DNA from: an uncultured Collinsella sp.
Lineage (GTDB): Bacteria > Actinomycetota > Coriobacteriia > Coriobacteriales > Coriobacteriaceae
Direction of reading: 5' to 3'
Length of the DNA stretch: 64,000 nt
Assembly: GCA_937925715.1 (NCBI GenBank)
Contig: CALAMG010000014.1
Span: 74,385-138,384, forward strand
The notes beneath the pieces were generated by a model, which saw nothing but the letters and a program-made list of their open reading frames with translations, did no database searches and had not been told where the DNA came from. Of the stretch, positions 13,283 to 21,429 are shown one piece after another (within the stretch, counting starts at the first letter, position 1; the number at the start of each line of letters is the position of its first letter). Position numbers and translations under genes: made by a program.

Positions 13283-13433
13283 GAGCATCCTCATTCATAT
13301 CGCTTGCGAGCATCCATAGTATCAGCCACGGTCCCAAAACGCGCCGCGCGCCGCCAATCATCACCGAACCAAACGGATGAACGGTCCTGTATATAGGACT
13401 TCGACGCAACGTTCACCATGACACTCACTCAGC

Positions 13434-13474
13434 GCAAAAAACAAAAGGGCGCCCTGGTCTCCCAGAGCGCCCTT
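13434..13474 (-). terminator. Intrinsic terminator behind rplI
   Basis: AAGGGCGCCCTGG at 13445-13457 pairs with CCAGAGCGCCCTT at 13462-13474 (one G-U pair), followed on the minus strand by TTTTGTTTTTTG. It ends the rpsF-ssb-rpsR-rplI transcript before dnaB. Confidence 0.9.
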
Positions 13475-13506
13475 CTTAGAACAAGATTGTTGCGTTGCAG
13501 CAAATG

Positions 13507-14046
13507 CTACTCGGCAGCAGCCTCAGTCTCGACCTCGGCGGTCTCGGCCTCGGCGACCTCAGCGGCCTCCTCGACCTCAGCCTCGGCAGCGAGCTCCTCG
13601 GCGGTAACGCCGACGAGAACGACAACCTCGGCCTTGATCTCGCGGTACAGCGAGATGGCAACGGTGTGGGCACCGGCAACCTTGATGGGCTTACCGAGCT
13701 CGACGCGCTTGCGGTCGATGTCCATACCGAGCTGAGCCTTGATGGCGTCAGCGATCATAGCGGCGGTAACGGAGCCAAAGAGGATGCCCTCGTCGCCGAC
13801 CTTGACGTCAACGGTGACCGTCTTGCCCTCGAAGGCAGCCTTGGTCTCGTTGGCGGTAGCCAGACGGACGGCCTCGCGCTTGGCGATGTTGTTGCGACGC
13901 TCGTCAAGCTGCTTGAGGTTGCCCTTGGTGGCGGCAACAGCGAGCTTCTTGGGGAACAGGAAGTTCTCAGCGTAACCCTGAGCGACCTCTACGACGTCAC
14001 CCTCGCCGCCCTTGCCCTTGATCTCATCGAGAAGAATAACCTTCAT
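13507..14046 (-). CDS. rplI: Ribosomal protein bL9
   Basis: Large-subunit protein near the L1 stalk. MKVILLDEIKGKGGEGDVVEVAQGYAENFL is replaced here only by small variations from the family N-domain, with the long connecting helix and C-domain following. At 179 residues it carries about 30 extra C-terminal residues made almost only of Ala, Glu, Val and Thr, a low-complexity acidic tail. Last gene of the rpsF operon, 15 bases after rpsR. Confidence 0.95.
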   Translation of the reverse strand: MKVILLDEIKGKGGEGDVVEVAQGYAENFLFPKKLAVAATKGNLKQLDERRNNIAKREAVRLATANETKAAFEGKTVTVDVKVGDEGILFGSVTAAMIADAIKAQLGMDIDRKRVELGKPIKVAGAHTVAISLYREIKAEVVVLVGVTAEELAAEAEVEEAAEVAEAETAEVETEAAAE

Positions 14047-14061
14047 GATGCGTCTCCCTTC

Positions 14062-14328
14062 TTAGCCGCGGTCGCGGTTGCCACGAGAGGAAACCACGGG
14101 GACGGTGTACGGCAGGAGAGCCATCTCGCGGGCGCGCTTGATGGCGTTGGCGATGTCATGCTGATGCTGCGTGCAAGCGCCAGTGACGCGACGGGGCTTG
14201 ATCTTGCCACGGTCGGTCATGTACTTACGGAGAAGCTGAGTGTCCTTATAGTCGATGAACTCAGTGTTCTCCTTGCAGAACTGGCAGTACTTACGACGCG
14301 GCTGACGTGCAGAAAAATCATTAGCCAT
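14062..14328 (-). CDS. rpsR: Ribosomal protein bS18
   Basis: Small-subunit platform protein that pairs with bS6. 88 residues from the ATG at 14328 (AAAGGT upstream). Conserved features are CQFCKEN, IDYKDTQLLRKYMTDRGKI and PRRVTGACTQHQHDIANAIKRAR in the usual order. The two Cys in CQFC with Cys in GACTQHQ suggest the zinc-binding form. A longer open frame upstream has no homology and was not used. Lies between ssb and rplI. Confidence 0.96.
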   Translation of the reverse strand: MANDFSARQPRRKYCQFCKENTEFIDYKDTQLLRKYMTDRGKIKPRRVTGACTQHQHDIANAIKRAREMALLPYTVPVVSSRGNRDRG

Positions 14329-14400
14329 GTCAAAATACCTTTCATTTGGCAACTTCGGCGAACCGAAGCCGCCTCTCACTCAAAAATAGGTGAACAACCC

Positions 14401-14853
14401 TTAGAACGGGATGTCCTCATCGTAGACGTCGACCGCGGGCGGCGTAGCCACCGGCGCGGCAGGACGTGCTGCGGGCGCGGGAGCTGCGGGGGCGTAACCG
14501 CCCTGATCGTAGCCACCCTGGCCACCACGGGAGCTCATAAACTCGATCTCATCGACGATGACCTCAAGCTTGCTCCGGCGCTGGCCGTCGCGCTCCCAAG
14601 AGCTGTAGCGCAGCTTGCCCTCGATCGCGACCTTGTTTCCCTTTGCCAGGAAACGGCTCACGGCCTCGGCGCGGGTGCCGAACATGGTGCAGTCGACAAA
14701 GTTGGGATAGTCCTCCCACTCGCCAGTCTGCGCGTTGCGGCGACGATCGTTCACGGCAACGCCAAAGGACAGAACCTGGGTTCCGCCGGCGGTGGCGCGC
14801 AGCTCGGGATCGCGGGTGAGGTTACCGGTGATGTTCACTCGATTGATGCTCAT
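14401..14853 (-). CDS. ssb: Single-stranded DNA-binding protein
   Basis: 150 residues: OB fold at 1-105 (MSINRVNITGNLTRDPELR, WEDYPNFVDCTMFG, VAIEGKLRYSSWE), a Gly/Gln/Ala/Pro-rich linker, and the acidic tip VYDEDIPF that binds partner proteins such as DnaG clamp-loader and recombination factors. Placed between rpsF and rpsR, as in most Gram-positives. Confidence 0.96.
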   Translation of the reverse strand: MSINRVNITGNLTRDPELRATAGGTQVLSFGVAVNDRRRNAQTGEWEDYPNFVDCTMFGTRAEAVSRFLAKGNKVAIEGKLRYSSWERDGQRRSKLEVIVDEIEFMSSRGGQGGYDQGGYAPAAPAPAARPAAPVATPPAVDVYDEDIPF

Positions 14854-14901
14854 AACTCACTACTTCCTCTTGGGGCACAAGCCCAGTCCAAAACGACAGT
14901 C

Positions 14902-15195
14902 TTACTCCTGGTCGTCGCGACGGACGATCATGTGGCGGACCACAGCGTCGGTGATGCGCAGGACGCGATCAAGCTCGGCGATCTGGGTAGGATCTGCGTG
15001 GAAGTTGATGAGGGTGTAGTCACCATCGGTGAGGTCGTTGATCTCGTAGGCGAGCTTGCGCTTGCCCCACTCGTCAACGGAGTCGACCTTGCCAGCGCCC
15101 TCAGCGATCGTGGTATCGATACGCTTCATAACAGCGAGACGAGTCTCGGGGTCGAGCGACGGGTCAACAAAGAACAGCAGTTCATAAGCCTTCAT
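14902..15195 (-). CDS. rpsF: Ribosomal protein bS6
   Basis: Small-subunit protein, partner of bS18. 97 residues from the ATG at 15195, with a strong GAGGAGGTGAC ribosome binding site. The family pattern is MKAYELLFFVDPSLD followed by WGKRKLAYEINDLTDGDYTL and a C-terminal RVLRITDAVVRHMIVR. First gene of the rpsF-ssb-rpsR-rplI operon. The leader carries a stem that may be an autoregulatory site. Confidence 0.95.
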   Translation of the reverse strand: MKAYELLFFVDPSLDPETRLAVMKRIDTTIAEGAGKVDSVDEWGKRKLAYEINDLTDGDYTLINFHADPTQIAELDRVLRITDAVVRHMIVRRDDQE

Positions 15196-15221
15196 ATTGT
15201 CACCTCCTCTGGGCAAATGTG

Positions 15222-15250
15222 GCTTCAGGTCGTGAAGGTGCGCCTGAAGC
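15222..15250 (-). promoter_or_regulatory. Stem-loop in the rpsF leader, possible S6:S18 autoregulatory site
   Basis: GCTTCAGG at 15222-15229 pairs perfectly with CCTGAAGC at 15243-15250, ending 27 bases before the rpsF ATG. Many bacteria have an S6:S18-binding structure at this place. I cannot confirm the specific bulge of that motif here, so the role is tentative. Confidence 0.35.
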
Positions 15251-15654
15251 AGGAAAAGACTTGGTAATAATATCTTTCAACCTCCTAGGCTGCAAGAATA
15301 TGCAGCTACAACCTCATGACCTCCACATATGCCCATACTCGCACGACGTTTCATGCGCATTCCAACCAAATGCTGACCAAAAGCTTGACGGATCTGTGGA
15401 CAAGATACGGTGCCGTGAGGACAAGCTGAGCCAAGTCGCAGGTCAACGGGCGCATGGTTGTGGTCACAAAATGCATACCAGTGGCCCACAGCACCACCCA
15501 AAGATTTTTAAATTCATTGCCAAATCGCTTATAAATACCCCTTTTGAACAATTGAGTTGATCAACTACGCTGGTCGGAAGCCGTTTTTTGGCATCTCAAA
15601 CCCCGCTGCAACGCCAAACGCGGCCAAGCGTTTTAAAAAATGCCAACTTTTCTG
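15251..15654. other. Intergenic stretch without recognisable gene
   Basis: About 400 bases between the rpsF leader and the tRNA-Ser promoter. No frame with coding character, no repeat of note. It presumably contains the rpsF promoter on the minus strand, but no clear -35/-10 pair was identified. Confidence 0.6.
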
Positions 15655-15683
15655 TTTGCACTTTGCGATTCCTCGTGTATACT
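15655..15683 (+). promoter_or_regulatory. Promoter of tRNA-Ser(GGA)
   Basis: TTTGCA and TATACT separated by 17 bases; the tRNA begins 17 bases after the -10 box. The -35 is imperfect. Confidence 0.55.
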
Positions 15684-15699
15684 GACTTTCGCATTTAAC

Positions 15700-15790
15700 G
15701 GAGAGTTGTCCGAGTGGCCGAAGGAGCACGATTGGAAATCGTGTAGGCGTCAAAAGCGTCTCCAGGGTTCAAATCCCTGACTCTCCGCCA
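15700..15790 (+). tRNA. tRNA-Ser, anticodon GGA
   Basis: 91 bases with an encoded CCA. Acceptor GGAGAGT pairs with ACTCTCC; anticodon loop reads TTGGAAA within GATTGGAAATC; the long variable arm (GGCGTCAAAAGCGTC) marks a serine tRNA; T-arm AGGGTTCAAATCCCT. Followed by a terminator. Confidence 0.95.
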
Positions 15791-15799
15791 GTTAATTCC

Positions 15800-15830
15800 A
15801 AAGCAGGCCTTCGAGCCTGCTTTGTTTTTA
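15800..15830 (+). terminator. Intrinsic terminator behind tRNA-Ser(GGA)
   Basis: AAAGCAGGC and GCCTGCTTT pair around CTTCGA, followed by GTTTTTA. Confidence 0.85.
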
Positions 15831-15838
15831 CCCCACGC

Positions 15839-15929
15839 GGAGGGGTGGCAGAGTGGTTGAATGCGGCGGTCTCGAAAACCGTTTGGCCTGTATAAGGTCA
15901 CGAGGGTTCGAATCCCTCCTCCTCCGCCA
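15839..15929 (+). tRNA. tRNA-Ser, anticodon CGA
   Basis: 91 bases with an encoded CCA. Acceptor GGAGGGG pairs with CTCCTCC; anticodon CGA inside GGTCTCGAAAACC; long variable arm; T-arm GAGGGTTCGAATCCCTC. It follows tRNA-Ser(GGA) by 48 bases, separated by a terminator, so it may be a read-through product or have a hidden promoter. Confidence 0.95.
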
Positions 15930-15940
15930 TTTAGATTGAG

Positions 15941-15967
15941 AAAGCTCCCAAGAATGGGAGCTTTTTT
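15941..15967 (+). terminator. Intrinsic terminator behind tRNA-Ser(CGA)
   Basis: AAAGCTCCCA and TGGGAGCTTT pair around AGAA, followed by a run of T. Confidence 0.9.
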
Positions 15968-15999
15968 GTTATCGAAATACGTCTCGATCCCACGCTTCC

Positions 16000-16079
16000 C
16001 CAAACATGTACGTCAGCCTCAAAAAACGACATTTTTCGACATCTTTGGAGGCTGACGTACACGTTTGGATTGAGCTCAC
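16000..16079. repeat. Left inverted palindromic repeat of the nuclease cassette
   Basis: A hairpin with arms at 16000-16020 (CCAAACATGTACGTCAGCCTC) given here as positions with core ACATGTACGTCAGCC, and 16048-16068 (core GGCTGACGTACACGT), then ATTGAGCTCAC at 16069-16079. The whole block is repeated in inverted orientation at 17190-17270, on the other side of the nuclease gene, with only a few base differences. It begins 10 bases past the nuclease stop codon. Confidence 0.85.
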
Positions 16080-16089
16080 GGGAGCGGCG

Positions 16090-17097
16090 CTATTCGGAAG
16101 GTGCCTCCTCGTCTCGTATGCTTTTCCAGTTGCGGATAAGTGCCTTGCGTAGTTCGTTTTGTTTTCTCTGGTACCCGGTGTCGGTGCATCGAGGCATGCC
16201 GAGTGCTTCGCGAATGTTGTTCATGGCGCGGTGAAAGGCGAGCTGGCTGCCGAACTGAGCCGAAGTGAGCGTAACGATTCGATATCCCATTTGGGAGAGA
16301 ACGGCCTCTCGCTCCGCATCTGCTCCCTTGCGCTCGAGCTCATCGTGAAAACCGCTCTTATATTCGATACCGAGCGCCCTGCGCTTATAGGTCACGAGCG
16401 CATCGATTTTGAGCGTTCGAGCTTTGGCGCAATGCCAGAGACGTTGAGGGATCTCGAGCGGTTTGTTGAGTTCGACACCTCGGATGCCAACGCCGCCTTC
16501 GCTTGTTGGGAGCGAGAGGGCGATTGCCGAAGCGGTCTCCATAGGCGAGGCCGAGCGATCGTAGATGTGCCTGAGCGCGAGCCGTGCACGTGTGGCACCG
16601 GGTTTGCCGGGGTGCCGATCGAGCAGTTCGGTTATTTCATCCTTGGAGGTGCTGGCTGGTTGCTCGGTATAAGGGTCGGCGGGATTGAGCCTCATGCGAT
16701 AATCGCCGCAAACTTCATAGCCATATTCGAGATATTCGATCCTATCCATCCACTCGGCAGCGAGCACGAAGGCGAAGGCTTCGTCGGTGATGAAGATTCC
16801 GGGCGTCAACTCGTTAATATGCTCGTAGGGAAGATTTTGTCCAAGAATGTGGCAAACGACGCCTTTGGTACGAATTCGCTCAAATTCGAATACAACCGCG
16901 ATATCGATAGTCTTAAGCATATCGGACGGAATGCCGCAGTCGGTAAGGGCCTGTCGTATGCGCGCAACACGTTGCTGGGTGGAGATGCCTTGTGCGCCTA
17001 TCTGGTAGTCGTGCCGCGCAAGAGACTGAACCAAATTCTGGGGTGCATGATGGACAAGCCATGCGGTTTTATGCGAAATGAGAACAGGGGTATCCAT
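16090..17097 (-). CDS. DUF559-like PD-(D/E)XK nuclease-fold protein
   Basis: 335 residues, no signal peptide. The C-terminal third has the look of the Vsr/DUF559 nuclease fold: Asp232 in KIDALVTY, Glu245-x-Lys247 in LGIEYKSGFH, then ADAEREAVLSQMGYRIVTLT, where the Arg and the strand after Gly-Tyr fit the family. The middle stretch SPMETASAIALSLPTSEGGVGI is typical of an actinobacterial group related in annotation to AbiEi-type proteins. The N-terminal ~150 residues are not recognised. Activity is not proven by the sequence. The gene stands alone and is tightly enclosed by two inverted palindromic repeats, suggesting a mobile or self-contained unit. Confidence 0.75.
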   Translation of the reverse strand: MDTPVLISHKTAWLVHHAPQNLVQSLARHDYQIGAQGISTQQRVARIRQALTDCGIPSDMLKTIDIAVVFEFERIRTKGVVCHILGQNLPYEHINELTPGIFITDEAFAFVLAAEWMDRIEYLEYGYEVCGDYRMRLNPADPYTEQPASTSKDEITELLDRHPGKPGATRARLALRHIYDRSASPMETASAIALSLPTSEGGVGIRGVELNKPLEIPQRLWHCAKARTLKIDALVTYKRRALGIEYKSGFHDELERKGADAEREAVLSQMGYRIVTLTSAQFGSQLAFHRAMNNIREALGMPRCTDTGYQRKQNELRKALIRNWKSIRDEEAPSE

Positions 17098-17189
17098 TGA
17101 GGGCCTCTCGCTCTGAGCCGGTATCCAACTCTTATGTCCGTTGAAGTGGGGAAATATACCGGATGTGAGTAAATCAACTCACTCATGCT

Positions 17190-17270
17190 GTGAGCTCAAT
17201 CCAAACATGTACGTCAGCCTCCAAAGATGTCGGAAAATGTCGTTTTTGGAGGCTGACGTACATGTTTTGG
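17190..17270. repeat. Right inverted palindromic repeat of the nuclease cassette
   Basis: GTGAGCTCAAT at 17190-17200, then a hairpin with arms 17201-17222 and 17248-17270 (core ACATGTACGTCAGCC against GGCTGACGTACATGT). It is the inverted copy of 16000-16079. The rest of the 17098-17401 gap holds no other feature I recognise. Confidence 0.85.
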
Positions 17271-17401
17271 ACCCTTGGCATTCCAGTAACGCCACGCCCG
17301 CATCCAGTCCCGACCGTTTGCCGAGCAATAGGATCGCAATCGGCGCCGAACATGTACTATGTACGGGCATTGTCTAAACCCGCAACCCAAAGGACCCCAT
17401 C

Positions 17402-18091
17402 TTGCCCGTCGTCGCCGCTATAACCGTTACCTCACATGCCTCGGATGCCATGGTCGCTATTCCGTTTTGGCTCGAGATGTTCGCTGTTGTCGCTGCATCG
17501 ATCTCAGGTGTGCTGGTTGCGCGCGAGCACAAGCTCGACCTGGTGGGCGCGGTCGCGCTCGCGGTGGTCTGCGGTCTGGGCGGCGGTCTCTTGCGCGACA
17601 TGACGCTGCAGGTGGGCAACGTTTACATCCTCAACCAGCCGATGGCGCTCCCGCTTTCCATTGCCACGGCAGCCATCATCTATATCTTCCCGGCTATCGT
17701 CGACAAGCCCGAAAAACTCATTCCCCTGCTCGACATCATCTCGGTCGGCATCTACGCCGCCACTGGAGCAGACAAGGCGCTGGTCTACGGCTTTGCGCCG
17801 GCGGTGTGCATCATGATGGGCTTTTTCACCGCGGTGGGCGGCGGCATGTTGCGCGACGGCTTTATGGGCGTGGTTCCGGGCATTTTCCAACGTACTAACT
17901 TTTATGCCATCGCTGCCATCGCCGGATCGACAAGCTATGTGTGTCTCGTTATGAGCGGCATCATGAGCAATGTCGCCGCGCTGGTCGTATGCGTTGCCGT
18001 GACCATGGGCCTGCGCTGGCTCTCGCTGCGCTTTGACATCAAAAGCCCCACCGAAGAAGACATCGCGCGCTTTTTGCACCGTAAAAAGTAG
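17402..18091 (+). CDS. TRIC / UPF0126 family cation channel protein
   Basis: 229 residues, strongly hydrophobic, with about seven membrane segments. Two internal repeats end in GLGGGLLRDM and AVGGGMLRDGFMG, the family signature; prokaryotic TRIC proteins form trimeric monovalent-cation channels. The TTG at 17402 is chosen because AAAGGA lies 7 bases upstream; the first ATG (17450) would cut into the first membrane helix. Single gene, ended by a hairpin. Confidence 0.85.
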   Translation: MPVVAAITVTSHASDAMVAIPFWLEMFAVVAASISGVLVAREHKLDLVGAVALAVVCGLGGGLLRDMTLQVGNVYILNQPMALPLSIATAAIIYIFPAIVDKPEKLIPLLDIISVGIYAATGADKALVYGFAPAVCIMMGFFTAVGGGMLRDGFMGVVPGIFQRTNFYAIAAIAGSTSYVCLVMSGIMSNVAALVVCVAVTMGLRWLSLRFDIKSPTEEDIARFLHRKK

Positions 18092-18103
18092 GCAGCACGA
18101 CAC

Positions 18104-18135
18104 AACCCCTCGAAATGCAACCGAGAGGTTCTTTT
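18104..18135 (+). terminator. Terminator behind the TRIC gene
   Basis: AACCCCTCG at 18104-18112 pairs with CGAGAGGTT at 18122-18130 (one mismatch), followed by CTTTTA. Confidence 0.6.
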
Positions 18136-18159
18136 AGAGCGCCCGCGCGTTGGGTACCC

Positions 18160-18186
18160 TGTTAGGTATATGCCGAACACCTAACA
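18160..18186. promoter_or_regulatory. Inverted repeat TGTTAGGT / ACCTAACA before the bactofilin-like gene
   Basis: Eight-base arms at 18160-18167 and 18179-18186 around an 11-base spacer, ending next to the AAAAGGATC ribosome binding site of the gene at 18199. Could be an operator or a small leader hairpin. Confidence 0.4.
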
Positions 18187-18198
18187 AAAGGATCAACC

Positions 18199-19344
18199 AT
18201 GGCTTTCAATCAAACCGCGACGGCGCCGTCACACAAGATGCGTCGCTGCCTGCTTATGGCATTCGCGCTCATCGCGCTCGCGCTCACTGCTCTTCCCACG
18301 GCGTCATTTGCCGGCACAGACACGGCAGGCAATGTCCTTGCGACCGACAATGACGCCAATCCGTCCGGCGCCGAGGGTGACCTGTACTGGGCCGGTCAGG
18401 CCCTCAACTTGGATGATGCGTCCATCGACCACGATATCATCGCTGCGGGCGATACCCTCTCAATTCGCGACTGCACGGTAGGCGGCGCCGTTCGTCTTGC
18501 GGCGCGCACAATTGATATCGCCCAAACCACGGTTGATGGCAGCATAACCGTCGCTGGCCAGCACGTTGTTCTCAACGCCGACAGCACCGCCAACTGTTTC
18601 TATGCGATAGGCGAGACGGTTGCCCTGCGCGGCTCTACCAAGTCGGCAGCGCTTGCGGGCGATACGGTGACCATCGATGGCACCGTCGAGGGCGATGTCG
18701 AGGTTTGGGCCGACAAGCTCATCCTGGGCAAGAACGCCCACATCTCCGGCACCGTGAACGCGCACGTCTCCGAGGACCCCGAGCGTGCCGCAGGCGCCGA
18801 GGTAGGCGCGCTCAAGATCGACCGCACCGAGAACGAGGATACTTCCACCGTTAACGATGTCATCGGCGGTATCGTCGCCGCGGCACTCTCGACCTGCTTT
18901 GTCGCTCTGCTGCTCGAGCTCGTCTTTCCGCGCGCGACCGCCAGCGCCGCCGGCATGCTCCACCAGCGCCCCATGCCCCTGTGGGTGAGCGGTCTTCTGG
19001 GCACGGTTGCTATCGTCCCCGCCGTCCTACTGTTGATTATCTCTATCGCTGGTCTGTCGCTTGCCGGAGCCCTCTTGTGCGGCGTTATCGGCATCGCGTT
19101 GGTGTCGAGTGCCTTTGCGGGGTGCGCGATCGCCCGCATGGTCGGACACAACCAGAACCGCTACGCCATGGCAGCCGTGGGCGGCATAATCGCAGGCGCC
19201 CTCACGGGGCTTCCCCTCGTAGGCGACTTCATCAGCGGCGTGGCCTTTATCTTTATGCTCGGCTACATCATCCAAATCATCTGGCGCAACGCCCACCTCA
19301 AGCCGCAGCAGCCGGCTAACACGCCAGAACTCCCCACCGCTTAG
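18199..19344 (+). CDS. Exported bactofilin-like repeat protein with membrane C terminus
   Basis: 381 residues. A signal peptide (basic MRRC start, hydrophobic LLMAFALIALALTAL, cleavage near ASFA-G, about residue 38) leads to a right-handed repeat region (about 60-205) of alternating hydrophobic strands such as IDHDIIAAGDTLSI, VDGSITVAGQHVVL and TIDGTVEGDVEVWADKLILG, as in polymer-forming bactofilin domains. From about 215 there are four to five membrane helices. The domain therefore faces outside, unlike classic cytoplasmic bactofilins. A role in envelope organisation is only a guess. Confidence 0.7.
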   Translation: MAFNQTATAPSHKMRRCLLMAFALIALALTALPTASFAGTDTAGNVLATDNDANPSGAEGDLYWAGQALNLDDASIDHDIIAAGDTLSIRDCTVGGAVRLAARTIDIAQTTVDGSITVAGQHVVLNADSTANCFYAIGETVALRGSTKSAALAGDTVTIDGTVEGDVEVWADKLILGKNAHISGTVNAHVSEDPERAAGAEVGALKIDRTENEDTSTVNDVIGGIVAAALSTCFVALLLELVFPRATASAAGMLHQRPMPLWVSGLLGTVAIVPAVLLLIISIAGLSLAGALLCGVIGIALVSSAFAGCAIARMVGHNQNRYAMAAVGGIIAGALTGLPLVGDFISGVAFIFMLGYIIQIIWRNAHLKPQQPANTPELPTA

Positions 19345-19353
19345 CCGCCAACC

Positions 19354-19382
19354 GCCACAAAGGGGCCAAGCACCTTTGTGGC
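19354..19382 (+). terminator. Hairpin behind the bactofilin-like gene
   Basis: GCCACAAAGG at 19354-19363 pairs perfectly with CCTTTGTGGC at 19373-19382, 10 bases behind the stop. No T-run follows, so termination is uncertain. Confidence 0.45.
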
Positions 19383-19411
19383 AATGCAGACCAGCTAAAT
19401 CCCCTTGCACC

Positions 19412-19446
19412 AAAAAGGGCGCCGACCATTGCGGTCGATGCCCTTT
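19412..19446 (-). terminator. Intrinsic terminator behind typA
   Basis: On the minus strand AAAGGGCATCGACC and GGTCGGCGCCCTTT pair around GCAAT with one mismatch and are followed by TTTTTG. Confidence 0.85.
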
Positions 19447-19473
19447 CTCGTTAGACGTTATAAAGCCCAGCGC

Positions 19474-21312
19474 TTATTTGTTGACCTGACCGGCGCGGAC
19501 GGCGGCCTTCTTGCGGTCGGTGGCGTTGAGCAGACGCTTGCGCAGGCGGATGTTCTTGGGAGTGATCTCCACCAGTTCGTCATCGGCGATGTACTCCAGC
19601 GCCTCCTCCAGCGAGAAGGTGCGGGGCGGCACCAGCTGGACGGAGATATCGGAGGTCGAGGAACGCTGGTTGCCCAGGTTCTTGGTACGGGCGATGTTGA
19701 CGACCATGTCGCCGGCCTTGCTGCGCTCGCCCACGATCATGCCCTCGTAGCACTCGGTGCCCGGCTCAACAAACAGCTGGCCGCGCTCCTGCAGCGTACC
19801 CAGAGCGTAGGCAACGGCCTTCTCGGTGGTCATGGAAATCATGGCGCCGTTCTGGCGGTTGCCGATCTCGCCGGCGTAAGGACCATACTCCAGGAAGGTG
19901 TGGTAGAACACGCCCTCGCCGTGGGTAACGTTCATGATGCGGTTCTTAAGACCCATGATGCCGCGGGTCGGGATCTTAAACTCGAGGTGCGTCACGATGC
20001 CCGAGGTATCCATGCTCGTCATGATGCCGCCGGAGGTACCGAAGACCTCAACGACCTTGCCCGAGTACTCGTCCGGGCACTCGACGACGGCCTGCTCGAC
20101 AGGCTCCATCTTGTTGCCGTTCTCGTCCTTCTTAAACAGAACGCGGGGACGGCCGACCTGGAACTCAAAGCCCTCGCGGCGCATGGACTCCATCAGGACG
20201 GACAGGTGCAGGATGCCGCGGCCCGAGACCTCGACGCCGCTCTTGTCCTCGAGCTCCTCGATCTTCATGGTCACGTTGTTCTCGGCCTCGTTGAACAGGC
20301 GCTCCTTGAGCTGACGGGCGCCCACGATGTCGCCGTCGCGACCGACGAGCGGGGAGGTCGAAGCCTCAAAGACGATGGACAGGGTCGGCGGGTCAATCTC
20401 GATGGGCTCGAGCTCGACGGGGTTCTCGGGATCGGTGTAGACATCGCCGATATCGGTGCGGTCGATACCCACGACGGCGGCGATGTCGCCGGCGCCGACT
20501 TCCTGGCACTCGGTACGGCCCAGGTAGTCGAAGGTAAAGAGCTGCTTGACGGTAGCGGTGGCGCTGGAGCCGTCGTTCTTCACAACCAGGATCTGGTCGC
20601 CCTGGTGGATGGTACCGGAGTACACGCGACCGATGCCGATACGGCCAACGAAGTTGGAGTGGTCGATGGTCACGCACTGCATGGCCAGCGGGGCGTTCTC
20701 GTCAACCTCGGGCGCGGGCATGTCGTCGATGATCATATCGAGCAGCGGATACATGTCCATGTTGCCGTCGTTGGGATCAAGACGGGCAAAGCCATTCATG
20801 GCGCTGGCGTAGACCACGTGCTCCATGGCGAACTCAAGCTGGTCGTCGGTGGCGCCCAGGTCGGCCATGAGGTCCAGGCAGTCGTTGTAGGCCTTCTCGG
20901 GGTTAGCACCCGGACGGTCGATCTTGTTGATGACGATCATGATCTTAAGGCCGGTGTCGATAGCGTGACGCAGCACGAAGCGGGTCTGGGGCATGGGGCC
21001 CTCAAAAGCGTCAACCAGCAGCAGGGCGCCGTCAGCCATACGCAGCACGCGCTCGACCTCGCCGCCAAAGTCGGCGTGGCCTGGGGTGTCGATGACGTTG
21101 ATCTTGACGTCCTTATACTCGATAGAGATGTTCTTGGCGAGAATCGTAATGCCGCGCTCGCGCTCCTGGTCGTTAGAGTCCAGGACGCGGTCCTCGACCT
21201 GCTGGTTGGCACGGAAGGCGTCCGTGGCACGCAGGAGCTTATCGACCATCGTCGTCTTGCCGTGGTCGACGTGAGCGATGATGGCGATGTTCCTCAGATT
21301 GTCTACGCGCAT
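19474..21312 (-). CDS. typA: Ribosome-associated GTPase TypA/BipA
   Basis: 612 residues. The translational GTPase domain shows G1 AHVDHGKT, the switch region RERGITI, G3 DTPGHADF and G4 NKIDRPGA, followed by domains II, III, V and the BipA-specific C terminus (RTKNLGNQRSS, EALEYIADDELVEITP). It assists 50S assembly, especially at low temperature. Single gene with its own terminator. Confidence 0.96.
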   Translation of the reverse strand: MRVDNLRNIAIIAHVDHGKTTMVDKLLRATDAFRANQQVEDRVLDSNDQERERGITILAKNISIEYKDVKINVIDTPGHADFGGEVERVLRMADGALLLVDAFEGPMPQTRFVLRHAIDTGLKIMIVINKIDRPGANPEKAYNDCLDLMADLGATDDQLEFAMEHVVYASAMNGFARLDPNDGNMDMYPLLDMIIDDMPAPEVDENAPLAMQCVTIDHSNFVGRIGIGRVYSGTIHQGDQILVVKNDGSSATATVKQLFTFDYLGRTECQEVGAGDIAAVVGIDRTDIGDVYTDPENPVELEPIEIDPPTLSIVFEASTSPLVGRDGDIVGARQLKERLFNEAENNVTMKIEELEDKSGVEVSGRGILHLSVLMESMRREGFEFQVGRPRVLFKKDENGNKMEPVEQAVVECPDEYSGKVVEVFGTSGGIMTSMDTSGIVTHLEFKIPTRGIMGLKNRIMNVTHGEGVFYHTFLEYGPYAGEIGNRQNGAMISMTTEKAVAYALGTLQERGQLFVEPGTECYEGMIVGERSKAGDMVVNIARTKNLGNQRSSTSDISVQLVPPRTFSLEEALEYIADDELVEITPKNIRLRKRLLNATDRKKAAVRAGQVNK

Positions 21313-21429
21313 GTAGTTCCCCTATCTTCTATCCATATACAAACGGCACGCGTATGCGGCCCGCCCAGCGATACAACGCTCAGCGGGAATATTGAGCCTT
21401 TTACCGAAAACTCGTTTATTTTAGCGATT

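Noticed and set aside
16090..17097. Considered as the antitoxin half (AbiEi) of a type IV toxin-antitoxin pair.
   Set aside because: No toxin gene follows, and the E-x-K nuclease motif argues for a nuclease-fold protein rather than an AbiEi antitoxin.
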